A stretch of DNA of 64,000 bases from Leptospira fainei serovar Hurstbridge str. BUT 6 (GTDB lineage: Bacteria > Spirochaetota > Leptospiria > Leptospirales > Leptospiraceae), in contig NZ_AKWZ02000010.1 of assembly GCF_000306235.2 (NCBI RefSeq), forward strand, positions 1,550,001-1,614,000, given 5' to 3'. The position numbers and the translations under genes were made by a program. The notes under the pieces are model-generated. The model did no database searches. It was not told the DNA's origin and saw only the letters and a list, made by a program, of their open reading frames with translations. Positions 18,549-26,954 of the stretch are shown here, piece after piece. Every line of letters starts with the position of its first letter. Positions within the stretch are counted from its first letter, which is position 1.

Positions 18549-19078
18549 TCCTTCCATCCTAGATACATATTTCCAAAACCTGAAATCATGAATCCGGCGC
18601 CAGCCCAAACAAGGATCGTGAACATCCCGAGCAACGGAAAAAAAAGTATTCCTAATGCAAACAAAACGGTTGCGATTCCGCTAAATAATAGCCAGCCCCA
18701 TGGATAAGATTGAATGGATCGGACTTCAAGGGCGAAAGATATCAAAGAAACTCCGCGGAAGACCAACCAAAAACCTAAAATGAAAGGGAGTGTGATTGCC
18801 GTTATTTCGGGATGGATCAGCAAAACGGATCCGACAATTATATCTAAAATTCCTAATGCAAGGCTCCAGCCCCAGCCGGAGAATCGATTCCGATTTGATA
18901 TTGCGAATGAAATTTGAAATAGACCCGTCATCGCAAGTATTGCCGAAAATGCCATGCTTAGGCCTAAATAACTTTGGATCGGGAAGAATAAAGTAACGAT
19001 GCCGACTCCAATCCAAAGAATTCCTACGATTATATGAATCCACCAGTATTTTGCGTTTTTAGGTTTTAAGGAATTCAT
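18536..19078 (-). CDS. HdeD-family (DUF308) membrane protein
   Basis: A 180-aa inner-membrane protein with six hydrophobic helices arranged as repeats of the DUF308 unit: WIHIIVGILWIGVGIVTLFFP, GWGWSLALGILDIIVGSVLLIHP, GWLLFSGIATVLFALGILFFP. The recurrent G...D/...P pattern at helix ends is diagnostic. HdeD in E. coli is linked to acid resistance at high cell density; the mechanism is not known, and that role is not assumed here. It is downstream of a methyltransferase gene (108 bp) on the same strand. Confidence 0.85.
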   Translation of the reverse strand: MNSLKPKNAKYWWIHIIVGILWIGVGIVTLFFPIQSYLGLSMAFSAILAMTGLFQISFAISNRNRFSGWGWSLALGILDIIVGSVLLIHPEITAITLPFILGFWLVFRGVSLISFALEVRSIQSYPWGWLLFSGIATVLFALGILFFPLLGMFTILVWAGAGFMISGFGNMYLGWKEWKA

Positions 19079-19186
19079 CCTTACCTTCCTATATGAATTT
19101 AGATTAATTAAATCATTCCAAATTATAATATCGAAGCTATTATAATTTAGAGTTACGGTATTTGCGAAAGATTGATAATTGTCACT

Positions 19187-19861
19187 TTAATTCTTGAAAG
19201 CGATCCAACCGCAAACATGCAGGGCCTGAAAGACTAGCTGTATCTTCGAAAACCCGGCCTCCTGCAATAATTCCTCATAGCGAGGTCCTGAAATTCTAGG
19301 CAGCTGTTTGACTCTCTTGATATAAAGTTTCAGTTCGCCGGCTGTCCATTCTTTAAAATTTCTTAAATAAGATTCTATACTTTGGAAAACGAGATTTCGG
19401 TTATGAGGTTCCGGCTCGCAGAGATCGAATAATATGAATATACTTCCCGGTAAGAGTCTTTTTCCTATTTCTTGCAGTAAGGAAAGTTTTGTGCCGTCGT
19501 CGGAAAGAAAATGAAGGACGAATAACAGTGTGGCTCCCGAATAAACGATATCAAGCGGTAGATTCCGAACGGTGCAGCACTCGAAATTTAGAAAAGGGTA
19601 TTTTGCCTTAGCCTGGGAAATCATTTCAGGAGATGGGTCTACACCGGTAAGCGAGTATCGATCCGGTGCGATTTCTAATAATTTTTGAAAGTCCGCACCT
19701 GTCCCGCATCCGGCACAAAGTATCTTAGAATTTTCCGTTACGAATTCTAAGAGGAACGTCGCCACTAATTCCTTAATCCCGTCGTAAAACGGGATCATTT
19801 TTACGATTCGCTCATCGTAAGCTTTTGCTCGTTCGCCTTCGAAAGATTCTACGTATTCCAT
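19187..19861 (-). CDS. Class I SAM-dependent methyltransferase
   Basis: A 224-aa cytosolic methyltransferase. Motif I is ILCAGCGTGADFQKLLE (about 46-62), followed by the acidic end of strand 2 (LTGVDPSPEMISQAK) and motif III-like LFVLHFLSDDGTKLSLLQEIGKRLLPGSIFILFD. The substrate is not evident. It begins 44 bp after the PAS-GGDEF gene on the same strand, which suggests co-transcription. Confidence 0.87.
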   Translation of the reverse strand: MEYVESFEGERAKAYDERIVKMIPFYDGIKELVATFLLEFVTENSKILCAGCGTGADFQKLLEIAPDRYSLTGVDPSPEMISQAKAKYPFLNFECCTVRNLPLDIVYSGATLLFVLHFLSDDGTKLSLLQEIGKRLLPGSIFILFDLCEPEPHNRNLVFQSIESYLRNFKEWTAGELKLYIKRVKQLPRISGPRYEELLQEAGFSKIQLVFQALHVCGWIAFKN

Positions 19862-19905
19862 ATATGTAAGAAGAGAATTTTCTTTCCAAGCTGTCTCGTA
19901 AGATT

Positions 19906-20811
19906 TTAATCCTTAGTTCCGGTCGAAACAACCCTGTTTCTGCCGGAACGTTTCGCTACATATAGCGCGGAATTCGCGGCATAGATCAAATCGTCTTCGG
20001 AGGTTCCGTCTGCCGGAAACATCGCGACTCCGGCGGAAAGAGTTCCGTTAATTGGACCCGTGGAATCTTCCATAAAAAACTTGGAGAATAATTCTCGGAT
20101 CTTCTCGGCTCGCTCAAGAACGATTTCTCTTTTTGCACCCGGCAATAAAAGTAAAAATTCTTCTCCGCCCAATCGACATGCGATATCGCTTTTTCGAGAA
20201 TTTTCCAAAAGAATTTTCCCTATTTCGGCGATGAGCATATCTCCTTTACTATTTCCGAAGGCGTCGTTGATTCCTTTCAAACGATCGATATCCATGAGTA
20301 TGATTCCTATCGAATGATCGTTTCTGGAGGCTTTGGAAAGTTCCGCGGCGAAGGTTTCCATCATGTAATTTCTATTAAACAAGCCGGTTAAAGGATCTCT
20401 TATTTCAAGATCTCGAATTCTATTTCGGTCCCGATGATTTAATGATTTTAATCTCTTTATCGTGACTTCAAGCTTACGATATGGAGTTCTGTCCTGAAAT
20501 ACGTAAGCGGTTATAATTTTCTCCGGAAAATCCGCCAGGCAGATCGCTGCCACTTTAACTTCGAGTAGTCGTTTAATAACGGAAGTCCTTAAAAAGATAT
20601 GAACGGCTTCGCCCGGAGGAAGGAATCTTAGAGCCGGATACCAATCTTTTTCCAACAAGGAATCGTTTTCGGAGATTAACTCCAGTTTCTTTGCGTTGGA
20701 ATTAAATTCAATGAGTCGACCCTCGGAGTCCGCTAGAATAACCGCGTCGGTAGTAAGCTCCAGGAAATTTCTAACTTGCGTATGTTCGCTCTCAGGGTTC
20801 AGTAGCATCAA
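19906..20811 (-). CDS. PAS-GGDEF diguanylate cyclase
   Basis: A 301-aa cytosolic protein making cyclic di-GMP from two GTP. An N-terminal PAS domain (about 12-115, LTTDAVILADSEGRLIEFNSNAKKL) is joined by a basic helix (RKLEVTIKRLKSLNHRDRNRIRDLEIRDPLTGLFNRNYM) to the GGDEF domain (about 135-295). The active-site loop reads GGEEF at 215-219, and the inhibitory I-site RKSD sits at 206-209, exactly five residues before it, so product inhibition is expected. No membrane segment or REC domain is present; the PAS probably senses a cytoplasmic signal. Confidence 0.92.
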   Translation of the reverse strand: MMLLNPESEHTQVRNFLELTTDAVILADSEGRLIEFNSNAKKLELISENDSLLEKDWYPALRFLPPGEAVHIFLRTSVIKRLLEVKVAAICLADFPEKIITAYVFQDRTPYRKLEVTIKRLKSLNHRDRNRIRDLEIRDPLTGLFNRNYMMETFAAELSKASRNDHSIGIILMDIDRLKGINDAFGNSKGDMLIAEIGKILLENSRKSDIACRLGGEEFLLLLPGAKREIVLERAEKIRELFSKFFMEDSTGPINGTLSAGVAMFPADGTSEDDLIYAANSALYVAKRSGRNRVVSTGTKD

Positions 20812-21065
20812 AATTCGTAACCGGGATGGGTACTTTCATTAGAAGGCGGAAGATGCAAAAATCAACGATTTCGGAGCGGATTCCTGCCGTCTTAGAATCG
20901 CTTTTTCGAAAATTTTAAGAACAGCGGGCCTAAAATATTTCAGCCGAGAAGATTAAAAACCTAAATTTTGCATGCCGCAACAAAGAACGATTCGTAATTT
21001 AAAAAGAAGACTTTCGGCGGGATAAAACCGGGGATTGATTATTGGCGGAAGAAATTTCACGAATC

Positions 21066-22016
21066 CTAAGGTTCATAGAGACTCAGGAGTTCCTTTGCCT
21101 TCTTGACTATCGACTCTTTCAGTTCAGGCGGATGGAGCACTTCTATTTCAGATCCGAAGCGCATCAATATTCCTATGGCCCAATCTTGAGTTTCTAGGTC
21201 CAGCTCCATTTCGCTCCAGCCCTTTTTAGGAGGAAACGTCTTCGTGATTTTAGCGTATGGAATTTTCCGTATACGAGATTCGGAAGCGGCTGCGATCTTA
21301 ATTCGAACCAGATACTGCGGTAGCCGTGATTGAAAATCCTGCAACCACAACTCCCAGTATTTTGCGAGATCGAATTTTTTCGGGCGATCGAACCTTTCTT
21401 CCGTTAGGCGAGTATTTATAATCCGTGAAATTCGGTAAATGCGGATTTCTCTGCTTCTACGCGCGACTAGATACCAGACGGTGTCCTTCGCAACGAGTCC
21501 CAAAGGTTCCAAAAGTCTGGGAGAAGCCTGGCCTTCTTTTTCATATAATATTTCTATTTTTCTATCTTCCCAAATTGCATCTTGTAAAATCGGAAGCAGA
21601 GGAAGATCCCGGATCGCTTGGTTCCAGCCGGCCCCGTCGATATGGATCCTTTGACGAACTGTTTCTGCATCTTTTTTATAGGCCGGTGGTAAAGCCGCTA
21701 AGAGTTTTAAGAATGCGGAATCGAAATCCTTTTTCCTTCCTAGGTCTTCTAAGATTCGAGACGATTGAAGAAGAAACAAAGAGAGTACTTCTTCGCGCTT
21801 CATCCCTGTTAAATTCGTTCTGTACCCGTCACTCAGGATCCAACCGCCGCCGACACCTCGTTCTGCGTAGATCGGAATTCCTGCAGCGGAAAGCGCTTCC
21901 ATATCCCGGTGAACGGTTCGTTCCGAAACTTCTAATTTAAAAGAAAGTTCTTTTGCGGTGGTTTTCCCCTTCGCTTGGAGATGCAAAAGAATATTCAGAA
22001 GACGATCTGCTCGCAT
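21066..22016 (-). CDS. WYL-domain HTH regulator (YafY/PafC type)
   Basis: A 316-aa regulator with an N-terminal DeoR-like winged helix (MRADRLLNILLHLQAKGKTTAKELSFKLEVSERTVHRDMEAL, recognition helix SERTVHRDMEALSAAGIPIYAERGVGGG) and a WYL domain (about 140-225: VWYLVARRSREIRIYRISRI) followed by the WCX C-terminal part. WYL domains bind nucleic acid or nucleotide-like ligands. The start codon at 22016 is next to a 31-bp palindrome (22032-22062) that is the probable autoregulatory operator. Divergent targets are the small ORF at 22156 and the alpha/beta hydrolase. Confidence 0.9.
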   Translation of the reverse strand: MRADRLLNILLHLQAKGKTTAKELSFKLEVSERTVHRDMEALSAAGIPIYAERGVGGGWILSDGYRTNLTGMKREEVLSLFLLQSSRILEDLGRKKDFDSAFLKLLAALPPAYKKDAETVRQRIHIDGAGWNQAIRDLPLLPILQDAIWEDRKIEILYEKEGQASPRLLEPLGLVAKDTVWYLVARRSREIRIYRISRIINTRLTEERFDRPKKFDLAKYWELWLQDFQSRLPQYLVRIKIAAASESRIRKIPYAKITKTFPPKKGWSEMELDLETQDWAIGILMRFGSEIEVLHPPELKESIVKKAKELLSLYEP

Positions 22017-22031
22017 GTAACAATCTTATAC

Positions 22032-22062
22032 GCAATATAAGACATCTTCTGTCATATATTGC
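22032..22062. promoter_or_regulatory. 31-bp palindromic operator upstream of the WYL regulator
   Basis: Two 13-nt arms (22032-22044, gcaatataagaca; 22050-22062, tgtcatatattgc) match at 12 of 13 positions around a 5-nt centre (tcttc). The core catcttctgtcatat (22043-22057) recurs as an exact inverted copy at 22144-22158, 86 bp away, overlapping the start of the divergent ORF. This pair of sites flanking a divergent promoter region is a strong candidate for the binding sites of the adjacent YafY-type regulator. Confidence 0.75.
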
Positions 22063-22155
22063 AATCCTTATATTCCGAATCGAATTTCAAATTCTTTGCC
22101 GATTCTCTCTACGGGGAATATTACTCGGGATTCGATCTTTTAAATATGACAGAAG

Positions 22156-22386
22156 ATGACAACTGCATTGTCGTATGCTGATGGGATGATTGAAAAGGGA
22201 TCGAGTCTCTTAGTGGAAGTTACCGACGGCACGGATTATAGATATAGGGGAAATTTGCCGTACGGTCTGACAAAATCTTCCATTATAAATCTAGCTCATT
22301 GTCTGCCCAAAGAATTGCAACCTTTCGGAGACGTCACTCGCCATCACTCCCGGGTTCTTAAGACGTTCGGTGAGAGCTGCGATTAG
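22156..22386 (+). CDS. Possible small hypothetical protein (76 aa)
   Basis: An ATG frame immediately after the inverted operator half-site. The protein (LLVEVTDGTDYRYRGNLPYGL) matches no family I know. Codon use resembles neighbouring genes, but no good ribosome binding site precedes it and its end overlaps a possible GTG start of the hydrolase. It could be a real small gene of the WYL regulon, a decayed gene, or chance. Confidence 0.3.
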   Translation: MTTALSYADGMIEKGSSLLVEVTDGTDYRYRGNLPYGLTKSSIINLAHCLPKELQPFGDVTRHHSRVLKTFGESCD

Positions 22387-22414
22387 AACGAAAAATGAAT
22401 TCAGGATTTTATAT

Positions 22415-23239
22415 ATGATGATGATAGCGTGTTCGGTATTAGGAATCGTATTTTGTCGAGGGACTTCTCGAATTATCGACGGGGCAAAAAGTAAAATCGC
22501 GTTCGAAGACGAAGGAGAGGGTGGAATACCGGTTATTCTTTTGCACTCGTTCGGAGGCGAGGTTTCTCATTGGGAAGATGTGAGAAGAAGATTGTCGCAG
22601 AGCCGACGAGTGATCTCGATCGAATTTCGAGGGCATGGTCGCTCCGGCCCGCCCTACGACGGAGATTTTTCGATTTCCTCAATGACAAAAGACATCGAGG
22701 CCGTTGCGAAATTCCTGCACTTGAATCAATTCGTTTTGGTCGGGCATAGCATGGGAGGTTCTATCGCGCTTGAATACGCAGGCAAACATCCTGAACAAGT
22801 ATTAGGTTTGTTTATCGTGGATTCGGGCGGCGATCCAAAGGGAATTCCGGATAGCATTCGTGACGGTGTAAAGGCAGCTTTACATTCGGATGCGTATGAA
22901 CAAACGACGTACGGATACTGGGAACAACTTCTTGCTAAATCGAATCCGACAATAAAGACGCGGATTTGGAAACAGCTCGCGGGCATGCCAAAGGAAACCG
23001 TAATCGCAGTGACCGAAAATCTGTTGGATTACGATCCGAGTCCGGCATTGGAAAACTTTACCGGACCGAAATATGCGGTCGTGACAACCGAAAATAACGG
23101 TCCTTTATCATTACATAAATTAGGCATAGGATTTCCGTATCGAGTCATGGAAGGAGTAGGTCATTGGCTACATTTGGACACGCCGAACGAATTCTTTCCT
23201 CTCCTTCAGGATTTTCTCGAAGACATTCATCGGAATTAA
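22415..23239 (+). CDS. Alpha/beta hydrolase with N-terminal membrane anchor
   Basis: A 274-aa alpha/beta-hydrolase-fold enzyme. Visible elements are the oxyanion-strand VILLHSFGG, the nucleophile elbow VGHSMGGSIALEYAG, FRGHGRSG after strand 4, and the catalytic His in EGVGHWLHLDTP near the end. I prefer the ATG at 22415, which has agga 9-12 nt upstream and gives MMMIACSVLGIVFC as export signal or anchor; a GTG at 22370 would add 15 residues and overlap the preceding ORF. The substrate is unknown. It is a likely target of the divergent WYL regulator. Confidence 0.85.
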   Translation: MMMIACSVLGIVFCRGTSRIIDGAKSKIAFEDEGEGGIPVILLHSFGGEVSHWEDVRRRLSQSRRVISIEFRGHGRSGPPYDGDFSISSMTKDIEAVAKFLHLNQFVLVGHSMGGSIALEYAGKHPEQVLGLFIVDSGGDPKGIPDSIRDGVKAALHSDAYEQTTYGYWEQLLAKSNPTIKTRIWKQLAGMPKETVIAVTENLLDYDPSPALENFTGPKYAVVTTENNGPLSLHKLGIGFPYRVMEGVGHWLHLDTPNEFFPLLQDFLEDIHRN

Positions 23240-23250
23240 CCTAAATTCGT

Positions 23251-23427
23251 CTATTTGGGAAAGGTTCGACGGTATAGTTCCAAAGCCTTTACGATCAAGT
23301 CTTTGGCTACCGCCGGACCTTCCGGTTCTTCGACTCTGACTTCTTTTCGTTCCAACTGTTCGTATTCCGAAAAAAAAATGAGTAAGTTCCGCGCGAAAAG
23401 AAGCGGGAAGCTAGGAAACGTGCTCAA
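23251..23427 (-). CDS. Possible small protein (58 aa) at the end of the amidase operon
   Basis: A short minus-strand frame from TTG (23427) to TAG (23251-23253). The translation is 58 aa, with a hydrophobic start (FPLLFARNLLIFF) and a convincing charged helical end (EEPEGPAVAKDLIVKALELYRR then TFPK). It follows the YdeI gene by 27 bp on the same strand. The opposite-strand frame 23255-23473 is compositionally poorer (Ser/Lys-rich, no match), so I favour this one. An in-frame TAA lies shortly upstream, so it could also be the tail of a decayed gene. No family is recognised. Confidence 0.42.
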   Translation of the reverse strand: MSTFPSFPLLFARNLLIFFSEYEQLERKEVRVEEPEGPAVAKDLIVKALELYRRTFPK

Positions 23428-23454
23428 TTCCGTCGAAATTTCGGAAGCAAGAAG

Positions 23455-24048
23455 TTACGATTTTTTATTATGAATTTTCTCGTTACGTTCCAACATCTCC
23501 ACGAATTGTCTAAGTCGTTTCATTCTCGTTTCTTCTTTTTTTACATTATGAATTCGAAATAATATAGCGTATCGATTCGTGCTATCCAAAGTTTCAAAGA
23601 ATGCTTTCGCTTTTTTATTTTTATCCAGAGCCTTCTTTAGATCCTCCGGGATAGTGATCCGTCCTTGGGATTCGTACGCTTTTTCCCAAGATCCATTTTG
23701 CTTGGCATTTTCGATCGCTTTCAACCCGGCGGATTTCATTTTACCGGAAGCTATCAATTTTTCCGCCTTATCTCGGTTGATCTTCGACCAAATGCTTCTC
23801 GCAACCCGAGGAGAAAATTTCTGAAGCCAATGCTCCGTATCAAAAGGTTTCTTCTGACCATCTATCCAACCGTAGCAGAGAGCGATTTCGATCGCCTCTT
23901 CGTAAGTAACCGTTTCTATTCCCGATTTCTTTTTGGCGATTTTAAGCCAGATACCCGAAACGGACGAGTGATTTCCTTTCAGCCATTTTTCCCATTCTTT
24001 TTGGGAACGAAACGGAATCGTTTGAATTTCTTTGGTTTTCTCGCTCAT
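23455..24048 (-). CDS. YdeI/OmpD-associated family protein
   Basis: A 197-aa cytosolic protein of the YdeI family: FRSQKEWEKWLKGNHSSVSGIWLKIAKK, then the signature TYEEAIEIALCYGWIDGQKKPFD (about 49-71) and FSPRVARSIWSKINRDKAEKLI. The C-terminal part (IPEDLKKALDKNKKAKAFFETLDSTNRYAILFRIHNVKKEETR) completes the fold. Members are linked in some species to bacteriocin or peptide tolerance, but the biochemistry is unknown. It starts 15 bp after the NIT2-like amidase gene, so the two are probably one operon. Confidence 0.88.
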   Translation of the reverse strand: MSEKTKEIQTIPFRSQKEWEKWLKGNHSSVSGIWLKIAKKKSGIETVTYEEAIEIALCYGWIDGQKKPFDTEHWLQKFSPRVARSIWSKINRDKAEKLIASGKMKSAGLKAIENAKQNGSWEKAYESQGRITIPEDLKKALDKNKKAKAFFETLDSTNRYAILFRIHNVKKEETRMKRLRQFVEMLERNEKIHNKKS

Positions 24049-24063
24049 AATGAATTTACTCGC

Positions 24064-24891
24064 CTACTTTTCCCGATCGGTAATGAACTTACGGTGTTTT
24101 AGCGAAGGGATTTTTTTCCTAGCTTTTTTAACTTCATCGGTATCGATTTCCGCGTAAATGATTCCCTCTTCCACTCCGGATTCGGACAAAATTTCTCCCC
24201 AGGGAGAAACGATCATGGAGTGCCCGTAGGTTTCTCTGCCGGTTTCGTGCGAACCTGTTTGTGCGGGAGCGAGAATATAACAAAAATTCTCGATTGCTCT
24301 AGCTCTCAAAAGAGGTTCCCAATGAGCAAGGCCTGTCAGTTTCGTGAATGCAGATGGAACGAATAAAATCTCCGCTCCATTCGAAACCAACACCCGGAAT
24401 AGCTCCGGGAAACGAAGGTCGTAGCATATCACGGTGGAGATATTACCCAAATCCGAGGAAAAGAATATCGGAGACGGTTCCGTTCCCGCTTCTACGCTTC
24501 GAGATTCCCTGTATTCGACTCCGTCTCCCGGGTCCGTATCGAATAAATGAATTTTATAATATCTGAATATTTTATTTCCATTCGGATCATAAAAAGAGGC
24601 GGTATTGAACACTTTCCCTTTCTGTGTCGGGACAGGATATCCGCCTCCTAAGAGATAGATTCGATGCTCTCGGGAAGTTTGACTGAGAAAATTCTCCGAT
24701 AATCTTTGAAGTTCCTCTCCGCGTTCCAGTTTTTCCTTTTCCGATCCGAGAAACGGAAAATTCTCAGGAAGACCGACCAGCTTCGCACCTTTATCGACGG
24801 CGCTTCGAATCAGTTCTCCGGCTTTCGTTAAATTAGCGGAAGGATCTGCATTACTATTTACTTGTATTACCGCAGCCTTGTACTTAGCCAT
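24064..24891 (-). CDS. NIT2-like carbon-nitrogen hydrolase (omega-amidase type)
   Basis: A 275-aa nitrilase-superfamily enzyme. The catalytic triad is visible: Glu43 (GLPENFPFLG), Lys113 (RYYKIHLFD) and Cys156 (VICYDLRFPELFR). The combination fits the Nit1/Nit2 branch, which removes deaminated glutathione or hydrolyses omega-amides such as 2-oxoglutaramate. I start it at the ATG at 24891 (MAKYKAAVIQVNS), the family's normal N-terminus. An upstream ATG at 25050 would add 53 unrelated residues and overlap the divergent gene at 24991. It probably leads an operon with YdeI. Confidence 0.9.
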   Translation of the reverse strand: MAKYKAAVIQVNSNADPSANLTKAGELIRSAVDKGAKLVGLPENFPFLGSEKEKLERGEELQRLSENFLSQTSREHRIYLLGGGYPVPTQKGKVFNTASFYDPNGNKIFRYYKIHLFDTDPGDGVEYRESRSVEAGTEPSPIFFSSDLGNISTVICYDLRFPELFRVLVSNGAEILFVPSAFTKLTGLAHWEPLLRARAIENFCYILAPAQTGSHETGRETYGHSMIVSPWGEILSESGVEEGIIYAEIDTDEVKKARKKIPSLKHRKFITDREK

Positions 24892-24990
24892 TATGGAACT
24901 GATCCTATTATAGCCTCGTAAAATGGAAAGCGATTTGTGAAGAGCAATCTGCTTGCGCGTAGGCGTCGGAAAAAGATTCTGTAAGAACGT

Positions 24991-25590
24991 ATGGCATTCC
25001 CGCTTAAAGAGTTTCAGTCTTTTCAAAAATTCTGCGCCGCAAACGGTCATCCTGAAAATCCTTGGGCGTTGATCTATTTACTCTTAGGCTTTTTAAGCAG
25101 TGGAGAGGGCGCCTTGAATGCGGTTCAAGAATCTTGGATGAAAGGCTTTCCCGGTTCGCTTTCGGACGAACAACGAAAGGAAGCCTCCGACAAGATTTTG
25201 GAATTTGCGGATGAACTTTTGGACTGCTTACGCGGATGGAGAGAACTTGCCGAGGAAGAGGGAAGCGAAGCGGTTATGGAAGAAATTCTAGAGCTTGGCG
25301 AAGCGGTTCTGCTCGAGACTCGGGAAATGGGAGAATTCTCAACGATCGTTCGGGAAGAATCCATGGAAATCCTTTCCGACCTTTGCTCCACCTGCGGTGT
25401 CGTTATTCCGAAAGGCGGTTATAAAAAAATCAATTTAGTTGATTTTGACGATGCCGAAATCGCGGAAGAAGTTGAGGAGTGGATGTTGGCATTAACGTCC
25501 TTCGATAAAGCGCAAGAGGCGAGCGAACTAGAAGCAGGAATACTTGTTCTGTTCGTAAAAGTATTCCTGTTTTTCGTCTTCTTTAATTAG
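24991..25590 (+). CDS. Acidic hypothetical protein, C-terminus overlapping a terminator
   Basis: A 199-aa protein I do not recognise. It is Glu-rich and helical (WRELAEEEGSEAVMEEILELGEAVLLE), with a small CSTC motif near residue 131. The last 18 residues (GILVLFVKVFLFFVFFN) are abruptly hydrophobic because that DNA is a terminator hairpin plus T-run (25535-25574). A one-base shift would end the frame at a TAG just before the hairpin, which would remove this odd tail. So either the gene really ends past the terminator, or there is a frameshift (biological or sequencing) near 25500. Confidence 0.65.
   Translation: MAFPLKEFQSFQKFCAANGHPENPWALIYLLLGFLSSGEGALNAVQESWMKGFPGSLSDEQRKEASDKILEFADELLDCLRGWRELAEEEGSEAVMEEILELGEAVLLETREMGEFSTIVREESMEILSDLCSTCGVVIPKGGYKKINLVDFDDAEIAEEVEEWMLALTSFDKAQEASELEAGILVLFVKVFLFFVFFN
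25535..25574 (+). terminator. Intrinsic terminator (11-bp stem plus T-run)
   Basis: A perfect 11-bp stem, caggaatactt (25535-25545) with aagtattcctg (25559-25569), a 13-nt loop, and an immediately following TTTTT (25570-25574). It is the clearest Rho-independent terminator in the window, and it lies inside the annotated frame of the upstream acidic protein, 16 bases before that frame's stop codon. Confidence 0.8.
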
Positions 25591-25638
25591 GACGAAGGAG
25601 ATTTGTCGTTTTATAGCGAAACGGTTTTTCCGATTTCA

Positions 25639-26835
25639 CTATAAACGCGAAAAGATATCGCGAATCGCCGAGACCACATCCTCTATATCGCCGTCACTCA
25701 TCCCCGGAAATAGCGGGAGCGATAAGGTTCTTTGATACATCGAGTCGGCATTCGGATAGTATTTCTTTTCAAAACCGAATCTTTGATAGAAAGGATGTTC
25801 GTATAACGGAATGAAATGTAGGCTCGAGCCGATATTCCTTTTCTTTAATTCGGAACATAGGATATCCCGATCGAACTTTCCGTTTACGCGATCCACTTCG
25901 ATTCTAAATAAATGCCAGGAATGCTCGCCGGATTTTGCCGGTAGAGGCAAATGAAGAAAAGGTAATTCGGAAAACTCAGAACGATAAATATCCGAGATCA
26001 AAATTCTTCGTTTCCAAAGTTCATCCGCTTCGGACAACTGAACGACGCCGATTGCCGCGGAGATATCGCTCATATTGTATTTGAAGCCCGGGGAAACCAC
26101 TTCGTAGTACCAACCCGGACGATCGAAAGTTTCCCGATTGATTCCGTGCAATCTCATTAATTTAATCCGCTCGGCAAAATGAGCGTGACGTGTCGTTACC
26201 ATGCCGCCTTCGCCGGTAGTGATTCCTTTGGTCGCATAAAAACTGAAAACCGTAAAATCCCCGTGAGTTCCGACTTTTCTTCCTTTATACGTTGCCGGAA
26301 ATGCATGGGCCGAATCTTCGATCACGTAGAGGTGATATTCTCGAGCAATCGAATTTAAAGCGTCCATATCGCACATCGCCCCGGCTAAGTGAACGGGCAT
26401 CAGCGCTCTAACGGTCTTACCGGTTTTTTTATGAACCAGATTTCCTTTGGAGGAAACGCATTCCCGATCTATCGCTTCTCTCAACGTGCCTTCGGTCATC
26501 AGGTTGAAAATAGGATCAACGTCGGTCAGGATCGGCTCTGCCCCGAAGTAACAAATCGTCTCCGCAGTCGCGGTAAAAGTCACCGCAGGAACAAAGACGG
26601 CGTCTTCGGAGCAAAGTCCGATAGCCTCCAGCGCTAAATGAAGTCCTGCGGTCGCGGAATTTAATGCGAGTGCGTACGCCGAGCCGGTGTATCTGGCGAA
26701 TTCCTCTTCGAATTCTTTCACTTTCGGCCCGGAGGTAATCCAGCCGGAGCGAAGTACTGCAGAAACTTCTTCGACGGCTTTTTCCGAGATCAGCGGTAGC
26801 GCAAAAGGTAAGTAAGTCTTTCTCGCTGTTATCAT
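25639..26835 (-). CDS. DegT/DnrJ/EryC1/StrS-family aminotransferase
   Basis: A 398-aa PLP enzyme of the sugar-aminotransferase family. The fold is complete: WITSGPKVKEFEEEFARYTGSAYALALNSATAGLHLAL at the start, VIEDSAHAFPATYKGRKVGTHGDFTVFSFYATKGITTGEGGM with the Schiff-base lysine in SFYATKG, and GFKYNMSDISAAIGVVQL. These enzymes transaminate nucleotide-linked keto-sugars in surface polysaccharide synthesis. I start it at the ATG at 26835, which has ggagg 10 nt upstream; the frame extends further but would overlap the divergent gene. No other sugar genes are adjacent; the SpsF/PseG locus is 10 kb away. Confidence 0.92.
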   Translation of the reverse strand: MITARKTYLPFALPLISEKAVEEVSAVLRSGWITSGPKVKEFEEEFARYTGSAYALALNSATAGLHLALEAIGLCSEDAVFVPAVTFTATAETICYFGAEPILTDVDPIFNLMTEGTLREAIDRECVSSKGNLVHKKTGKTVRALMPVHLAGAMCDMDALNSIAREYHLYVIEDSAHAFPATYKGRKVGTHGDFTVFSFYATKGITTGEGGMVTTRHAHFAERIKLMRLHGINRETFDRPGWYYEVVSPGFKYNMSDISAAIGVVQLSEADELWKRRILISDIYRSEFSELPFLHLPLPAKSGEHSWHLFRIEVDRVNGKFDRDILCSELKKRNIGSSLHFIPLYEHPFYQRFGFEKKYYPNADSMYQRTLSLPLFPGMSDGDIEDVVSAIRDIFSRL

Positions 26836-26954
26836 GCGACAAAATCCTCCGGGACTTCCTATAAGATCGGCGAATTTTTGGAAAAGATAAGGGGAAAACC
26901 GCAGGAATCTTTTTCTGAATTGAAATCCGAGAGGCGATTCCCTATCCTGCTCCC

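Noticed and set aside
23255..23473. 72-aa plus-strand frame opposite the 58-aa frame
   Set aside because: Ser/Lys-rich translation with no family; the minus-strand frame fits the operon better.
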